From Alcanivoracaceae bacterium (lineage in GTDB: Bacteria; Pseudomonadota; Gammaproteobacteria; Pseudomonadales; Alcanivoracaceae), in assembly GCA_023146255.1 (NCBI GenBank), contig JAGLCJ010000005.1:186001-250000 (forward strand): a DNA stretch of 64,000 nt, in the 5' to 3' direction. Position 1 is the stretch's first letter. Each line of letters begins with the position of its first letter. The notes beneath the pieces are model-generated. The model searched no databases. It saw only the letters and a list, made by a program, of their open reading frames with translations, and had not been told where the DNA came from. A program made the position numbers and the translations under genes. This document shows, one piece after another, positions 24,803 to 34,794 of this stretch.

Positions 24803-25648
24803 ATGTTCGCACTGACACCTGGGCAACCGGTTGAAATTGCCAACGGTATCTGGAGATTGCTGGCGCTTAATCCGGGCATGATGAGTGGCCCGGGCACCAA
24901 CACATACCTGATTGAGGACCACCAGGGTTTGGCCGTGCTCGACCCCGGTCCCGCGGATAGCCGTCATATCGACAACATACTTCGTGCCAGCGCAACACTT
25001 GAACGGCATCTTACCCGCGTACTGGTCACCCACACCCACCGCGACCACTCGCCAGCGGTGGCATTGCTGCGTCAGCACTGTCGCGGCGAAGTGATTGGCC
25101 CGGAGATACTCAATGATCCGTTGCAGGATGACAGTTGGGCACCGGATCGGGTGTTGGCTGATGGCGACCGGATCGAGCTCGGGCGCCTGTCTCTGCGAGT
25201 GATCGCCACGCCTGGTCATGTCAGTAATCATCTCTGCTACCTTGAGCAGCAAAGTGGCCTGCTGTTCAGTGGCGACCATCTGATCAACGGCTCCACCGTG
25301 GTGATCGCGCCGCCATCCGGCTCCATGAGTGCCTATCTGCGCTCACTGAAGCGGTTACTGGACGAGACCATCAGCCAGATTGCCCCGGGGCATGGCGACG
25401 TGATTCGCAATCCGGTGCAGACCATAGAGGCGACCATCGGTCACCGGTTGGCCCGAGAAGAGAAAGTGCTGCAGGCACTGCAATCTATGCCGAACAGCAG
25501 CCCGGGCGATCTGGTTGCCCGGGTGTACAGTGACGTGCCGGCATTCCTGCATGGCGTGGCTGCTTTTTCTCTGGAGGCACACCTGATCCGGCTGGTGGAA
25601 GAGCGTCGCGCGGTGTGTTCGGAAGACCGGCACTACCGCGCGCTGTAA
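24803..25648 (+). CDS. Metallo-beta-lactamase-fold hydrolase (LACTB2/GloB-like)
   Basis: A 281-residue soluble protein. The metal-binding motif is THTHRDHS (HxHxDH), followed by TPGHVSNHLCYL, FSGDHLING and APGHGDVI, which supply the remaining His and Asp ligands of a binuclear Zn site. The C-terminal ~80 residues form the helical or winged extension seen in LACTB2-like hydrolases. GGGGAAG precedes ATG 24803. The substrate is unknown: candidates are thioesters, nucleic acids or lactones. Confidence 0.87.
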   Translation: MFALTPGQPVEIANGIWRLLALNPGMMSGPGTNTYLIEDHQGLAVLDPGPADSRHIDNILRASATLERHLTRVLVTHTHRDHSPAVALLRQHCRGEVIGPEILNDPLQDDSWAPDRVLADGDRIELGRLSLRVIATPGHVSNHLCYLEQQSGLLFSGDHLINGSTVVIAPPSGSMSAYLRSLKRLLDETISQIAPGHGDVIRNPVQTIEATIGHRLAREEKVLQALQSMPNSSPGDLVARVYSDVPAFLHGVAAFSLEAHLIRLVEERRAVCSEDRHYRAL

Positions 25649-25652
25649 CCGA

Positions 25653-26603
25653 TCAGAGCCAGCCCTTGCGCTTGAAGTAGACATATGGCGCCAGCCCGGC
25701 CAGTAACATCACCACTAGCGCAAACGGATAGCCCAGCTGCCAGTCCAGCTCTGGCATGATCCTGAAATTCATGCCGTAGACACTGGCCACCATGGTCGGT
25801 GGCAGAAATACCACTGCGGCAATGGAAAAGGTCTTGATGACCTGGCTCTGCTTGATATTGATAAACCCCTGCGCTGCCTCCATCAGGAAGTTGATCTTGT
25901 CGAACATGAAAGTGGTGTGCGCCATCAGAGTGTCGAGATCGTGCTGCATCTCCAGACACTGGGCGCGCCGTTCGGTATCGGTGCGAAGGTGACGCTGAAT
26001 AAATGACACCGAACGTTGGGTGTCCATCAGGCACAGACGGATTTTCCCGCTGGAGTCCTCCAGCTTGGCCAGTCGGTCGATGCTGTCTTCGAGTTCTGCA
26101 TCCTCGTCCTCGAGCACATGGTAGCTGACGTCCTCAAGCTGGCCATGAACATGCTCAAGCGAGTCAGCAAGGTTCTCGACTTTCTGCTCCAGTATGCTGA
26201 GCAGGATATCCAGCGGCTCTTCGACCTTTACCCAGCCACGACGGGTGCGCATTCGCATCAGACGGAAGTCGGCAATCTCGGTATCGCGCAGGCTGACGAG
26301 GCGATCAGGTTGCAGAATCAGCGCCACCGAGGTGGTGCGGTGACGCCCTTCGCTGTAATGCAGAAACAGCGAGTGAACGTGAATGCCCTGCTCGTCAGTA
26401 AAGTAACGGGCCGAAGCCTCGATTTCCTCGACATCGTCCGCATCCGGCAGCGGTGCGGTATAAATGGTTTCCAGAAGCGCCCGCTCTGCGTCATCCTCGC
26501 CAACCAGATCAATCCAGCGAGCGGCACCGAGACCTTCCGGGCGATCCATCGCGGAAGGTAATTCCACCAGCGCGCCCTGGCGGATATCGAAGGTATGTAA
26601 CAT
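25653..26603 (-). CDS. corA: Magnesium/cobalt transporter CorA
   Basis: A 316-residue CorA-family channel, exactly the length of E. coli CorA, that admits Mg2+ (and Co2+/Ni2+) across the inner membrane. A long acidic and helical cytoplasmic domain ends in two transmembrane helices with the selectivity motif YGMNF between them, then PLVVM-like second helix and a basic KRKGWL C-terminus. ATG 26603 has GGAG six bases before it and gives the CorA N-terminus MLHTFDIRQG; a longer open frame upstream is not coding. TATAGT (26632-26637, - strand) may be its -10. The gene ends only four bases after the convergent hydrolase gene. Confidence 0.93.
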   Translation of the reverse strand: MLHTFDIRQGALVELPSAMDRPEGLGAARWIDLVGEDDAERALLETIYTAPLPDADDVEEIEASARYFTDEQGIHVHSLFLHYSEGRHRTTSVALILQPDRLVSLRDTEIADFRLMRMRTRRGWVKVEEPLDILLSILEQKVENLADSLEHVHGQLEDVSYHVLEDEDAELEDSIDRLAKLEDSSGKIRLCLMDTQRSVSFIQRHLRTDTERRAQCLEMQHDLDTLMAHTTFMFDKINFLMEAAQGFINIKQSQVIKTFSIAAVVFLPPTMVASVYGMNFRIMPELDWQLGYPFALVVMLLAGLAPYVYFKRKGWL

Positions 26604-26651
26604 GCGAACTCCAGAGGCAGTAGCTGGCAATACTATAGCAGAGGCCGTCGA

Positions 26652-27323
26652 GTGATTGATGTGACAACTGGTATCGAGCCGGTATTTACCACCCCTCCCC
26701 ATGCCGAGACCGTTCTTGATGACGATGCCCGACTGTGGCTGTGGCATCTGGCTGCCACCCTGCCCGAAGGGCTGATGAATCGCCTGATTGCGAACCTTGA
26801 ATGGGAGCAACCGGAAATCCGCCTGTTCGGGCGCTGGCACCGCATTCCGCGACTACAGCACTGGTGTGCCGATGATGGGGTGTCGTATCGCTACTCCGGC
26901 AGGACTTTGCCTGCCGCACCCTGGTCACAAGAGCTTGGTTGGCTGCGTCAGATGACCGAACAACTGACCGGTCTTGCCTTTAACAGCGTGCTGGTAAATC
27001 TCTACCGGGATGGCAAGGATGCCATGGGCTGGCATGCCGATGATGAAGCAGAACTGGGGCCTGCGCCGTGGATTGCGTCCTGGTCATTCGGCGCCAGTCG
27101 TGACTTTTGCTTGCGGCGCAAGGGCGAGAGCAGGACCAGCCGCTGTATGACGCTCGACGACAGCAGCCTGCTACTGATGTCGCCGGCCGTGCAGCATCAC
27201 TGGCAACATTCCCTGCCCCGTCGCCAGCGCGTCCGTCAGCCCCGTCTCAACCTGACTTTCAGACAAGTGCTGCCTCAGGCCGCTGACAGGGTATCGAGTG
27301 GTCGCGGCTTCTCGACCCCGTAG
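26652..27323 (+). CDS. AlkB-like Fe(II)/2-oxoglutarate-dependent dioxygenase
   Basis: A protein of about 220 residues of the AlkB family, which repairs alkylated bases (1-meA, 3-meC) by oxidative demethylation. The iron site HxD is in MGWHADDE, the distal His is in QHHWQHSLPR, and the 2-oxoglutarate-binding Arg pair is likely in RQRVRQPRLNLTFR; NLYRDGKD is the family NxYxDG motif. The start is uncertain: GTG 26652 is the most upstream, with no strong ribosome site, and a later GTG at 26661 is possible. The last 49 bases overlap the convergent gene on the - strand. Confidence 0.88.
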   Translation: MIDVTTGIEPVFTTPPHAETVLDDDARLWLWHLAATLPEGLMNRLIANLEWEQPEIRLFGRWHRIPRLQHWCADDGVSYRYSGRTLPAAPWSQELGWLRQMTEQLTGLAFNSVLVNLYRDGKDAMGWHADDEAELGPAPWIASWSFGASRDFCLRRKGESRTSRCMTLDDSSLLLMSPAVQHHWQHSLPRRQRVRQPRLNLTFRQVLPQAADRVSSGRGFSTP

Positions 27324-30300
27324 CCCTGTACGTAATCCACCCCGATCTCCGCCATCAATCCCCGGATCTGGTCATTCTCGACATACTCGGCAATGGTGCG
27401 CTTGCCCATCAGGTGGCCCATCTCGTTGATCGAGCGCACCAGCGCCAGATCCGCCGGATCATCGGCGACATCGCGAATGAAGCTTCCATCAATCTTGATG
27501 TAATCCACTGGCAAATGTTTCAGATGACCATAAGAAGCCAGCCCGGAACCAAAGTCATCCAGCGAGAACCGACAGCCAAGCCCCTGCAATTCGCGAATAA
27601 AGTCAGCGGCATCTTCGAGATTGGAAATGGCCGCGGTTTCCGTTACTTCAAAACATATCCGGTCACGCGGCACCGGATAGAGCTGGAACATCTCGAACAG
27701 GAACTCGAGCAGGGAGGTATCGTTGAGCGAGTGCCCGGAAAGGTTAATTGACAGATGATCAATTTTCTCAACAGTTCGTGGATTGGCATGCATCCAGCGC
27801 AACACGTTCGATACCACCCAGCGATCCACCGCATGCATGCGGTTATAGCGCTCTGCGGCATGCATGAACTCGGAAGGTGCGATCAACTCGCCTTCATCGC
27901 CGGATATGGAAATCAACACCTCATAGGCCGGCAAGGCGCTGCCGTCACTGGTGCTTTCAATGCGCTGGCAGCGGAGCATCAGCCGGTTATTTTCAATCGC
28001 CTCATTGAGGCGAGTCACCCAGGCCATGATGTCATCACGTTTGACCAGCTCCTTGTCATCTGCGGCATAACGCTGCAGCCGATTACGTCCCGATTCCTTG
28101 GCGGCATGGCAGGCACTGTCGGCATTACGCATCAATTCCGCCGCCGTAGTTGCCGGATTCTCGCGCTGTACCAGACCACAACTCACGGTAATGGAGAACG
28201 GCTTGCCACCGCAGACAAAACGTTCATTGGGAATACGCCGACAGAGTTGTTCCGCTGCCCGCAACGCCGCCTCGGCGGGCAGATCTTCCAGCCAGATGGC
28301 GAATTCATCTCCGCCAAGACGAGCGACAAGCGTTCCGGGGAACTGTTCCTTCAGCAACGCACTGAATTTCACTAGCAACTCATCTCCGGCCTGAGGGCCG
28401 GCCAGATTGTTGACCACCTTGAACTGGTCAATATCAAGATGCAGCAAGGTGCCATGCTGCTTTCCAGCCGCCAGTCGCTGGCGCAACCGGCGCTCGAATT
28501 CACGCCGATTGATCAGATCACAGAGATCATCGTGGGTAGCTTGATGAGCCATCTGGTCATAAACCTTTTGCACCATGCTTTCCAGACCACGATCAACGGC
28601 CGGAGCGTCAAGATTGTCGATCTGCTGCATCTGCCCGGAGGCAAGGCGCTCAGCAAACTGCTCAAGGCTGTATTCCGTCACCTTCATGCCCTGATGATTA
28701 ACGAATACGAAGGTCTGCTTTTCCATGTCGGTCCATGCCAGACGCACCATCTGATCCTGACCGTTATCAAAATAGCTGAACCAGTCGCCGACATCGTGGC
28801 GCTGCGCGCGCCGCGCCCAGCGTTGCTCTATCTCGCCCTGAGCCTCTGCATTGCCGCCAGCGGCCTCCTCAACCAGTCCAGCCGGCACTTCAACCATATC
28901 CGGCGTCTGCTGGTCGCGGGCCTTGCGGGAAAGCAGGTCGCGCAGCTCCGAGATCAGCCGCGCATTCTGCATCTGGGTATGATCCACCTGACCCAGTCCG
29001 GCCTTGATTGATGCCAGAATCGCGGTCAGATCTTCCTGCGCCGGCACCTGATCCACGGAACGGATCATCCGATCAATAACGCCGAGATACTCGTGCCAGT
29101 CACGGCTGTCCCGGCCACTGCGCAGCAGGGTTTGTATCAGCAGCTGCCGCCAACCAGCATCAATCAGACTGAGCACCGCCTTGGGAACCGTCTTGCCTCC
29201 GATCCGTCGCTCAAGCGCCTGATTGACCTCTCGACGCGCCACTACCACCTTGTAGCGACCATCGCAGCTTTCCGTCACTCGCTTCATGTTGCGCAGATAA
29301 AGCGTTTGCTGTCTTTCTGCCAGACGATCCAGCTTTTGCAGAGACTCGCTGAAAATGCCGGTATCGTCATCAAAGCCGCTGAGAATGGATTGAACCTCCT
29401 GATCAATCTCGCTTTCGTGCGCCTGCAGATTGGCGCTGCCGCGGACACCAAGATGCGCTATCCGGTTGAGCATCTGCCGGGCCGGGTGTGATTCCTCCTG
29501 AAGAAATGAGTCATCATTAAGCAGAAGTCGCAGGAACGGCACTTCCAGTTTGCGAATGGCACCACGGACACGATCGCTCAGTGCCGGGTTGGCCAGAATG
29601 CCGGCAAACAGGTTATGAATCACATCAACAGCGGCCTGCGCATCATGATCAAGATGCACATCATCCTGATCCCCCTGTAGTGCCTGCTTGACCCGCAGCG
29701 GCAGCGGAAGGTCAGTATCTTCATGCAGGGAGCGCTGCAGTTGATTGAGCGTTGCATCGAGCTGCTCTTCGGCGATCGGAGCAGACAGGGCACTGACCTG
29801 CTGCGCCGCAGTCCTATGCCGTGCTGCCTCCACCGAGTGGCTGCTCAGAAGCTTTCTGACGGTTTCATAGGCGTGTTTGGCGATATGTTGCTGCAATGCG
29901 AACTGCCGCGCCGCCAGACTCGGCGCCGAGTTGGCACTTTGCCGGATAGCGCTGGCAGCCGCCGCCGCAGAGCTGGCCGGCAGAGCGGCTTCTGCTTGTC
30001 CTGCCTCTGCTGCCGGCGTTTGCGGCAAAGCCCCGGCATCACTATGAGCGCCAACATTTGCCGCCGCGGCTTTTTTTCCGGCTTCCACCGGCGCTGATTT
30101 TTTTCCCGCTTCGGGTGGCGCGGGTTCAGCCGGATGGGACTGATTGTATCGCTCACTGATGTAACGACCGACATCAAGATCCGCCAGCACCCCATTTCTG
30201 GCCAGCGACTGATTACAGTCCCGGTAGAAATCATGCAGATGATTGATCACCGTTTCATCAAACGTGGCAAGGATGACCCGGTCTGTTTTCTGCTTGAGCG

Positions 30301-31174
30301 GCAACAAACGCAACGACTCGCCGAAGGCGTTGCAAAATGTCGATGGATGCAGGGGGTTTTTACGGGCACTCAGGGATATTGCGAACAGCTCATCAAATCG
30401 CAGCTGAAGATGCAGCAGTTCCTCGTTAAAATGGCTCTCTGCTCTGGAAGCCATCACCTTCAGCGTCAGCCAGTCTTCAAAAATATCCTTGTCCACCAGT
30501 GACAACTTGCCATTGCGATGGTCTTCCTGCGACGTCGCAGCAGACTGACTGGCAAGGCCATGGGAAAGCTGTTCAAGGGTCTGGCTGCTGCGAGCGACGA
30601 AGTTGCGCGATAACGAAGTCGCATTCTGACCCAGCAGTTTTGCAGCTTCAAACCACGGGTGCTGAGCCTCGTTCGTCGTGGCCTTGTCTGCCATGGCAAG
30701 CAAGGCCTCCCGGGCCACCGGGAAAAACACTTCCAGCCGGGTCAGACAAAATCGCCGGGTAATGTCCAGAAGCTGGGTGGCGGCATGTCTGGCCTGCTCA
30801 CGATTCAGGGTCGGCTGTCGCGTCAACGGCTGATGGTCGCTGTCGAGCAGGCTACGGACATGATTCTGGACCGCCAGGAGGCTGGTGGAATCAGGTGCAT
30901 CAAATGCCAGACCGAGATCCGGGCCTATTTTGCGGGCCAGTCGCGCCCTCAGGGTTACCGACCGGGTTCCTCGCAAGCCCTGAACATCAACCGACACCGT
31001 CAGGGCATCGCCTTTCTGCAGCGAAAGCACCAGCGTTTTCTCTGCCGGAGACACCGTAACCAGCATCCCGCCGAGACAGAAATCACGGACCTGACAGGGC
31101 CGGTCGGCAAACTCGCCGTTACTGAGTCGCGCCGGCATATCGACTGCACGACGGATGTGCGCTCGCTGATTCAT
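27275..31174 (-). CDS. PilZ-DUF1631-GGDEF-EAL cyclic-di-GMP signalling protein
   Basis: A protein of 1299 residues with no membrane helix. Order: PilZ-like N-terminus (RAHIRR and DFCLGG, about 1-100), DUF1631 (about 105-770, with an Ala/Pro/Glu-rich linker near 350-400), GGDEF (ARLGGDEFAIWLE, near 951) and EAL (from about 1080). The GGDEF motif is intact but the RxxD inhibitory site before it is absent (FPGT). The EAL motif reads EVL, yet the catalytic set (E, INLSG, FEVTET, DDFGSG, KIDGSFI, AEYVE, VQGY) is complete, so phosphodiesterase activity is likely. ATG 31174 is preferred over TTG 31195. Confidence 0.9.
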   Translation of the reverse strand: MNQRAHIRRAVDMPARLSNGEFADRPCQVRDFCLGGMLVTVSPAEKTLVLSLQKGDALTVSVDVQGLRGTRSVTLRARLARKIGPDLGLAFDAPDSTSLLAVQNHVRSLLDSDHQPLTRQPTLNREQARHAATQLLDITRRFCLTRLEVFFPVAREALLAMADKATTNEAQHPWFEAAKLLGQNATSLSRNFVARSSQTLEQLSHGLASQSAATSQEDHRNGKLSLVDKDIFEDWLTLKVMASRAESHFNEELLHLQLRFDELFAISLSARKNPLHPSTFCNAFGESLRLLPLKQKTDRVILATFDETVINHLHDFYRDCNQSLARNGVLADLDVGRYISERYNQSHPAEPAPPEAGKKSAPVEAGKKAAAANVGAHSDAGALPQTPAAEAGQAEAALPASSAAAAASAIRQSANSAPSLAARQFALQQHIAKHAYETVRKLLSSHSVEAARHRTAAQQVSALSAPIAEEQLDATLNQLQRSLHEDTDLPLPLRVKQALQGDQDDVHLDHDAQAAVDVIHNLFAGILANPALSDRVRGAIRKLEVPFLRLLLNDDSFLQEESHPARQMLNRIAHLGVRGSANLQAHESEIDQEVQSILSGFDDDTGIFSESLQKLDRLAERQQTLYLRNMKRVTESCDGRYKVVVARREVNQALERRIGGKTVPKAVLSLIDAGWRQLLIQTLLRSGRDSRDWHEYLGVIDRMIRSVDQVPAQEDLTAILASIKAGLGQVDHTQMQNARLISELRDLLSRKARDQQTPDMVEVPAGLVEEAAGGNAEAQGEIEQRWARRAQRHDVGDWFSYFDNGQDQMVRLAWTDMEKQTFVFVNHQGMKVTEYSLEQFAERLASGQMQQIDNLDAPAVDRGLESMVQKVYDQMAHQATHDDLCDLINRREFERRLRQRLAAGKQHGTLLHLDIDQFKVVNNLAGPQAGDELLVKFSALLKEQFPGTLVARLGGDEFAIWLEDLPAEAALRAAEQLCRRIPNERFVCGGKPFSITVSCGLVQRENPATTAAELMRNADSACHAAKESGRNRLQRYAADDKELVKRDDIMAWVTRLNEAIENNRLMLRCQRIESTSDGSALPAYEVLISISGDEGELIAPSEFMHAAERYNRMHAVDRWVVSNVLRWMHANPRTVEKIDHLSINLSGHSLNDTSLLEFLFEMFQLYPVPRDRICFEVTETAAISNLEDAADFIRELQGLGCRFSLDDFGSGLASYGHLKHLPVDYIKIDGSFIRDVADDPADLALVRSINEMGHLMGKRTIAEYVENDQIRGLMAEIGVDYVQGYGVEKPRPLDTLSAA

Positions 31175-31239
31175 GGGCCCCTGTGCTTCCTGCAATGACT
31201 ACGGATGGGTGTGACCGGAGAGTCCCCGAGAGCTAATGA

Positions 31240-32463
31240 TTAACCGAAAAACAGGTAACTGGCCAGCACGGCCGTGAATAACCCTGCTCCGTCTGCGGCC
31301 AGACCACACCACAAGGCATGGCGTATGCGGACGATGCCGCAACTGCCGAAATACACCGCCAGTACATAGAACGTTGTTTCGGTGCTGCCCTGCATCACCG
31401 CCGCCATCCGCCCGGCGAGTGAATCCACGCCGTGGGTCTGCATGACCTCGATCATCATCGCCCGCGCACCACTGCCGGACAGCGGCTTGAGCAAGGCCAC
31501 CGGCAAAGCATCCACAAAACGGCTGTCGATGCCGGACAGGGTCACCAACCAGCGAATGCCGTCAAGCAACAGATCCAGCCCGCCACTGGCCCGGAGCATG
31601 GCAATCACCACCAGCATCGCGACCAGATAGGGAATCAGCCGGACTGCGGTGTCAAAGCCCTCACGGGCGCCCTCAATGAAGGTTTCATAGACATTCAATC
31701 GAGCCCGCAGGGCGCTGCCGATAAAGGTAGCCACCACCAGCAGCAGAATCACCGCACCGGCCAGCCCGGAAACCCGGGCGGCAGACTCCCCGGGCAGCGT
31801 CAGCGCCATGCCGGCGCCAATAGCGAGCAGCCCGAGCCAGGCGGCGGCCACGGCCAGAATCAGGGGGTGACTCAGGCGGATACCCTGTAACCGGGCCACC
31901 AGCCAGACGCCGACAAAGGTTGATGCGGTGGTAGCCATCAAAAGCGGCAAGTAGATATCGGCCGGATTGGCAGCGCCCTGCTGGGCCCGGTACATCATCA
32001 CCGTCACCGGCAGCAGCGTGACCGAAGAGGTGTTCATCACCAGAAACATGATCTGGCTGTCACTGGCGGTGTCCGGCTTTGGGTTGTGCCGCTGCAGCGC
32101 CTCCATGGCCTTCAGGCCTAGTGGTGTGGCGGCGTTGTCCAGCCCCAGCATATTGGCAGACAGGTTCAGGGTGACCGGACCCAGGGCTTCCGGGTGACGA
32201 CCCACTGACGGCATCAGCCGGCCCAGCACCGGTGCCACTGCCAACGCCAGACGCTCAGCAAGCCTGCTGCGCTCCGCCAGACGAAACAGCCCACTCCAGA
32301 GAGTCAGTACACCAACCAGACCCAGACAGACCTCGACGGCCAGGTTGGCACCACTGAACATCCCCTGCACCACCGCCGGCGCCACCTCGGCATGACCGCC
32401 CAGTAGCTGGACCAGTGCCAGCGCCACTGCCAGCAACAGGGCACCGGCAAACAGACCATTCAT
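31240..32463 (-). CDS. Fused SpmA-SpmB nucleoside-recognition membrane protein
   Basis: A 407-residue inner-membrane protein of many helices. The first half matches SpmA (LNLSANMLGLDNAATPLGLKAM and MFLVMNTSSVTLLP), the second half SpmB (MQGSTETTFYVLAVYFGSCG). In Bacillus spmA and spmB are separate and serve spore maturation; in Gram-negative bacteria the fusion belongs to the nucleoside recognition (Gate) family with unknown substrate. It begins 165 bases from the divergent prc gene and ends 65 bases before the c-di-GMP gene reads in (same strand). Confidence 0.85.
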   Translation of the reverse strand: MNGLFAGALLLAVALALVQLLGGHAEVAPAVVQGMFSGANLAVEVCLGLVGVLTLWSGLFRLAERSRLAERLALAVAPVLGRLMPSVGRHPEALGPVTLNLSANMLGLDNAATPLGLKAMEALQRHNPKPDTASDSQIMFLVMNTSSVTLLPVTVMMYRAQQGAANPADIYLPLLMATTASTFVGVWLVARLQGIRLSHPLILAVAAAWLGLLAIGAGMALTLPGESAARVSGLAGAVILLLVVATFIGSALRARLNVYETFIEGAREGFDTAVRLIPYLVAMLVVIAMLRASGGLDLLLDGIRWLVTLSGIDSRFVDALPVALLKPLSGSGARAMMIEVMQTHGVDSLAGRMAAVMQGSTETTFYVLAVYFGSCGIVRIRHALWCGLAADGAGLFTAVLASYLFFG

Positions 32464-32559
32464 TGAATTGTTGCCCCATCACGTTGTCACAGGCGGCAGG
32501 CTGCATTCATTGCAGAATGGCGTCAAGCCGCCGCTGCATGCAATCCGGGCCGGCTTGGT

Positions 32560-32565
32560 TATACT
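32560..32565 (+). promoter_or_regulatory. Possible -10 of prc
   Basis: TATACT (five of six consensus bases) lies 63 bases before the prc start in the divergent region. No good -35 is seen. Low confidence. Confidence 0.25.
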
Positions 32566-32628
32566 GGAGCCGGTACGCTCCGGTCACAGCGGGAGTGCTG
32601 CCTGTTTGAATCTGCGGTAGCGGAAAAT

Positions 32629-34773
32629 ATGAGCTTATATGGAATGGTGATGCGCAAACTGTCTCTCAGTCATCGAATCCTGCTTGGACTGACGTTGTCG
32701 GCGGGCATTGCGTTTGGCGCAATCTCGTTTGCCACGGCGCCGGTCGCGGGCGACCAACAGGGCCTGCAGCCGGAGCCGGTGCATGGCCGTACCGCACAGG
32801 AAATCCTCTCCCGGCTGGATCGTCACTATCATAACCGGCGACTGGATGATCAGCTTTCCGAGCAACTATTGAACAGCTATCTGCGCGACCTTGATCCCAA
32901 CCACCTGTATTTCATTCAGGCGGATATCGCTGAGTTTCAGGTGTATCGCGACAAGCTCGATGACCAGCTTCAGGATGGTGAGCTAAGCGCCGGCTACGCT
33001 ATTTACAACCGCTATCAGCAGAGAGTCGAAGAAAGCATCGGCTATCTGCTATCCGTACTCGAACAGGGCATAGATTCCCTTGACCTCGACAGCCGTGAAA
33101 CCGTTCTGGTCGATCGCAGCAAGGCCGATTGGCCCAAAGACGATGCGGAAAAGAAAAATCTGTGGCTAAAGCGTCTCAAGGATGCCGTGCTGACCATGCG
33201 CCTGAATGGCGATGCCGAGGATGAAATTGGCGACCGTCTGCAGCGCCGCTATGCGGGGCAGCTTAAACGGCTGCAGCAAAGCACTCCGGAAGACGTGTTC
33301 CAGATTTACATCAATGCGCTGACCATGAGCTATGACCCGCATACCAACTACCATACCCCGCATAACTCGGAAAACTTCACCATCAGCATGAGTCGCTCAC
33401 TGGAGGGCATCGGCGCAGTACTGCAAGCGGAGGACGAGTTCACCAAGGTGGTACGGCTGGTGCCGGGCGGCCCTGCTGCGAAAGGCGGGGCACTGAAAGC
33501 ATCCGACCGGATTGTCGGTGTGGCTCAGGGCGACCAGGAAGTGATCAACGTGATCGGCTGGCGCCTTGATGAGGTGGTTAATCTGATTCGCGGCCCGAAG
33601 GGCTCCAGCGTGCGACTGGAGGTCATTCCTGCCAGCAGCCCGAGCGAGCACAACACCAGGATGATCTCCATCGTCCGCAACAAAGTTGTTCTTGAAGATC
33701 AGGCGGCAAAAAGCCGAATCATGGAAATTCCGGCCGGTGACCATACCGCCAGAATCGGTGTAATTGACATTCCGACGTTTTATCTCGACTTCGAAGCCAT
33801 GCATCGTGGTGACGCGGATTACACCAGCACCACAAGAGATGTCGCCCGCTTGATCATGAACCTGAAACGCGACGGCGTTGACGGTCTGGTTATTGACCTG
33901 CGCGACAACGGTGGCGGCGCCTTGCCGGAGGCCACCCAGCTTGTATCCCTGTTTATTGACCGCGGCCCAACGGTGCAGGTTCGCGATGCTCGCGGCCGGG
34001 TATCGGCAGAGCCCGATCAGTACCCCGGGCAACTCTACAGCGGACCCATGGCAGTACTGGTGAACCGTCACAGCGCTTCAGCTTCGGAGATTTTTGCCGG
34101 CGCCATGCAGGATTATGGTCGCGCACTGATCATTGGCGATGAAACCTTCGGTAAAGGCACAGTGCAGACACTGATTCCACTGAATCACGGCCAGTTGAAA
34201 ATGACTCAGGCGAAGTTTTATCGGGTATCCGGTGGCAGCAACCAGCATCGTGGTGTGGTCCCCGATTTGGCCCTGCCCTTCGTGGTCGACAAAGCGGAAA
34301 CCGGAGAGAGCGCGCTTCCCAATGCCCTGCCCTGGGACCAGATTCGCGCTGCCAGCTATTCACCGAGTGCAGATCTGACGCCGCTGCTGGAACCGTTGCG
34401 CAGAAAAATGGAAAAACGTATCGACCGTGATCCGGAGTTTGCCTATATCCGCGAGCAGATCAGCTTGCTGGAGCAAATTCGCGGCGCCACCGAACTGCCG
34501 CTTAATGAGTCGGCACGCAAGGATTACCAGAAGCGCATCGACGAAAAACGTCTGGCCGTAGAGAATCGTGTCCGTCGCTCGCGCAATCAGGAAGCATTGA
34601 AGGATGTTCGCAGTCTGATTGAGCAGGAAGAGGAACGGATTGCAGCATTGCAATCAGGGGAGGATCAGGATCAGAAAGACGATGCCTGGCTGACTGAAAC
34701 CGGCCGCATTCTGGTTGACCTGATTATCCTGACCGACCGCAGCAAAATGGTAGCTCTGGACCCGGCAGCCTGA
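32629..34773 (+). CDS. prc: Tail-specific (C-terminal processing) periplasmic protease
   Basis: A 714-residue periplasmic S41 protease that degrades SsrA-tagged and other proteins from the C-terminus and processes lipoproteins and PBP3. A signal peptide (residues about 8-40) is followed by the helical N-terminal domain, a PDZ domain near 240-330 (SLEGIGAVLQ, VPGGPAAKGGALKASDRIV), the S41 core and a C-terminal DUF3340 helical domain. The Ser/Asp/Lys set fits S484, D495 and K509 (HSASASE, QDYGRA, GKGTVQ), the same 11- and 25-residue spacing as in E. coli Prc. ATG codons at 32629, 32644 and 32650 are all possible starts. Confidence 0.94.
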   Translation: MSLYGMVMRKLSLSHRILLGLTLSAGIAFGAISFATAPVAGDQQGLQPEPVHGRTAQEILSRLDRHYHNRRLDDQLSEQLLNSYLRDLDPNHLYFIQADIAEFQVYRDKLDDQLQDGELSAGYAIYNRYQQRVEESIGYLLSVLEQGIDSLDLDSRETVLVDRSKADWPKDDAEKKNLWLKRLKDAVLTMRLNGDAEDEIGDRLQRRYAGQLKRLQQSTPEDVFQIYINALTMSYDPHTNYHTPHNSENFTISMSRSLEGIGAVLQAEDEFTKVVRLVPGGPAAKGGALKASDRIVGVAQGDQEVINVIGWRLDEVVNLIRGPKGSSVRLEVIPASSPSEHNTRMISIVRNKVVLEDQAAKSRIMEIPAGDHTARIGVIDIPTFYLDFEAMHRGDADYTSTTRDVARLIMNLKRDGVDGLVIDLRDNGGGALPEATQLVSLFIDRGPTVQVRDARGRVSAEPDQYPGQLYSGPMAVLVNRHSASASEIFAGAMQDYGRALIIGDETFGKGTVQTLIPLNHGQLKMTQAKFYRVSGGSNQHRGVVPDLALPFVVDKAETGESALPNALPWDQIRAASYSPSADLTPLLEPLRRKMEKRIDRDPEFAYIREQISLLEQIRGATELPLNESARKDYQKRIDEKRLAVENRVRRSRNQEALKDVRSLIEQEEERIAALQSGEDQDQKDDAWLTETGRILVDLIILTDRSKMVALDPAA

Positions 34774-34794
34774 TTGGCTGCCGCTGAACGCTGA

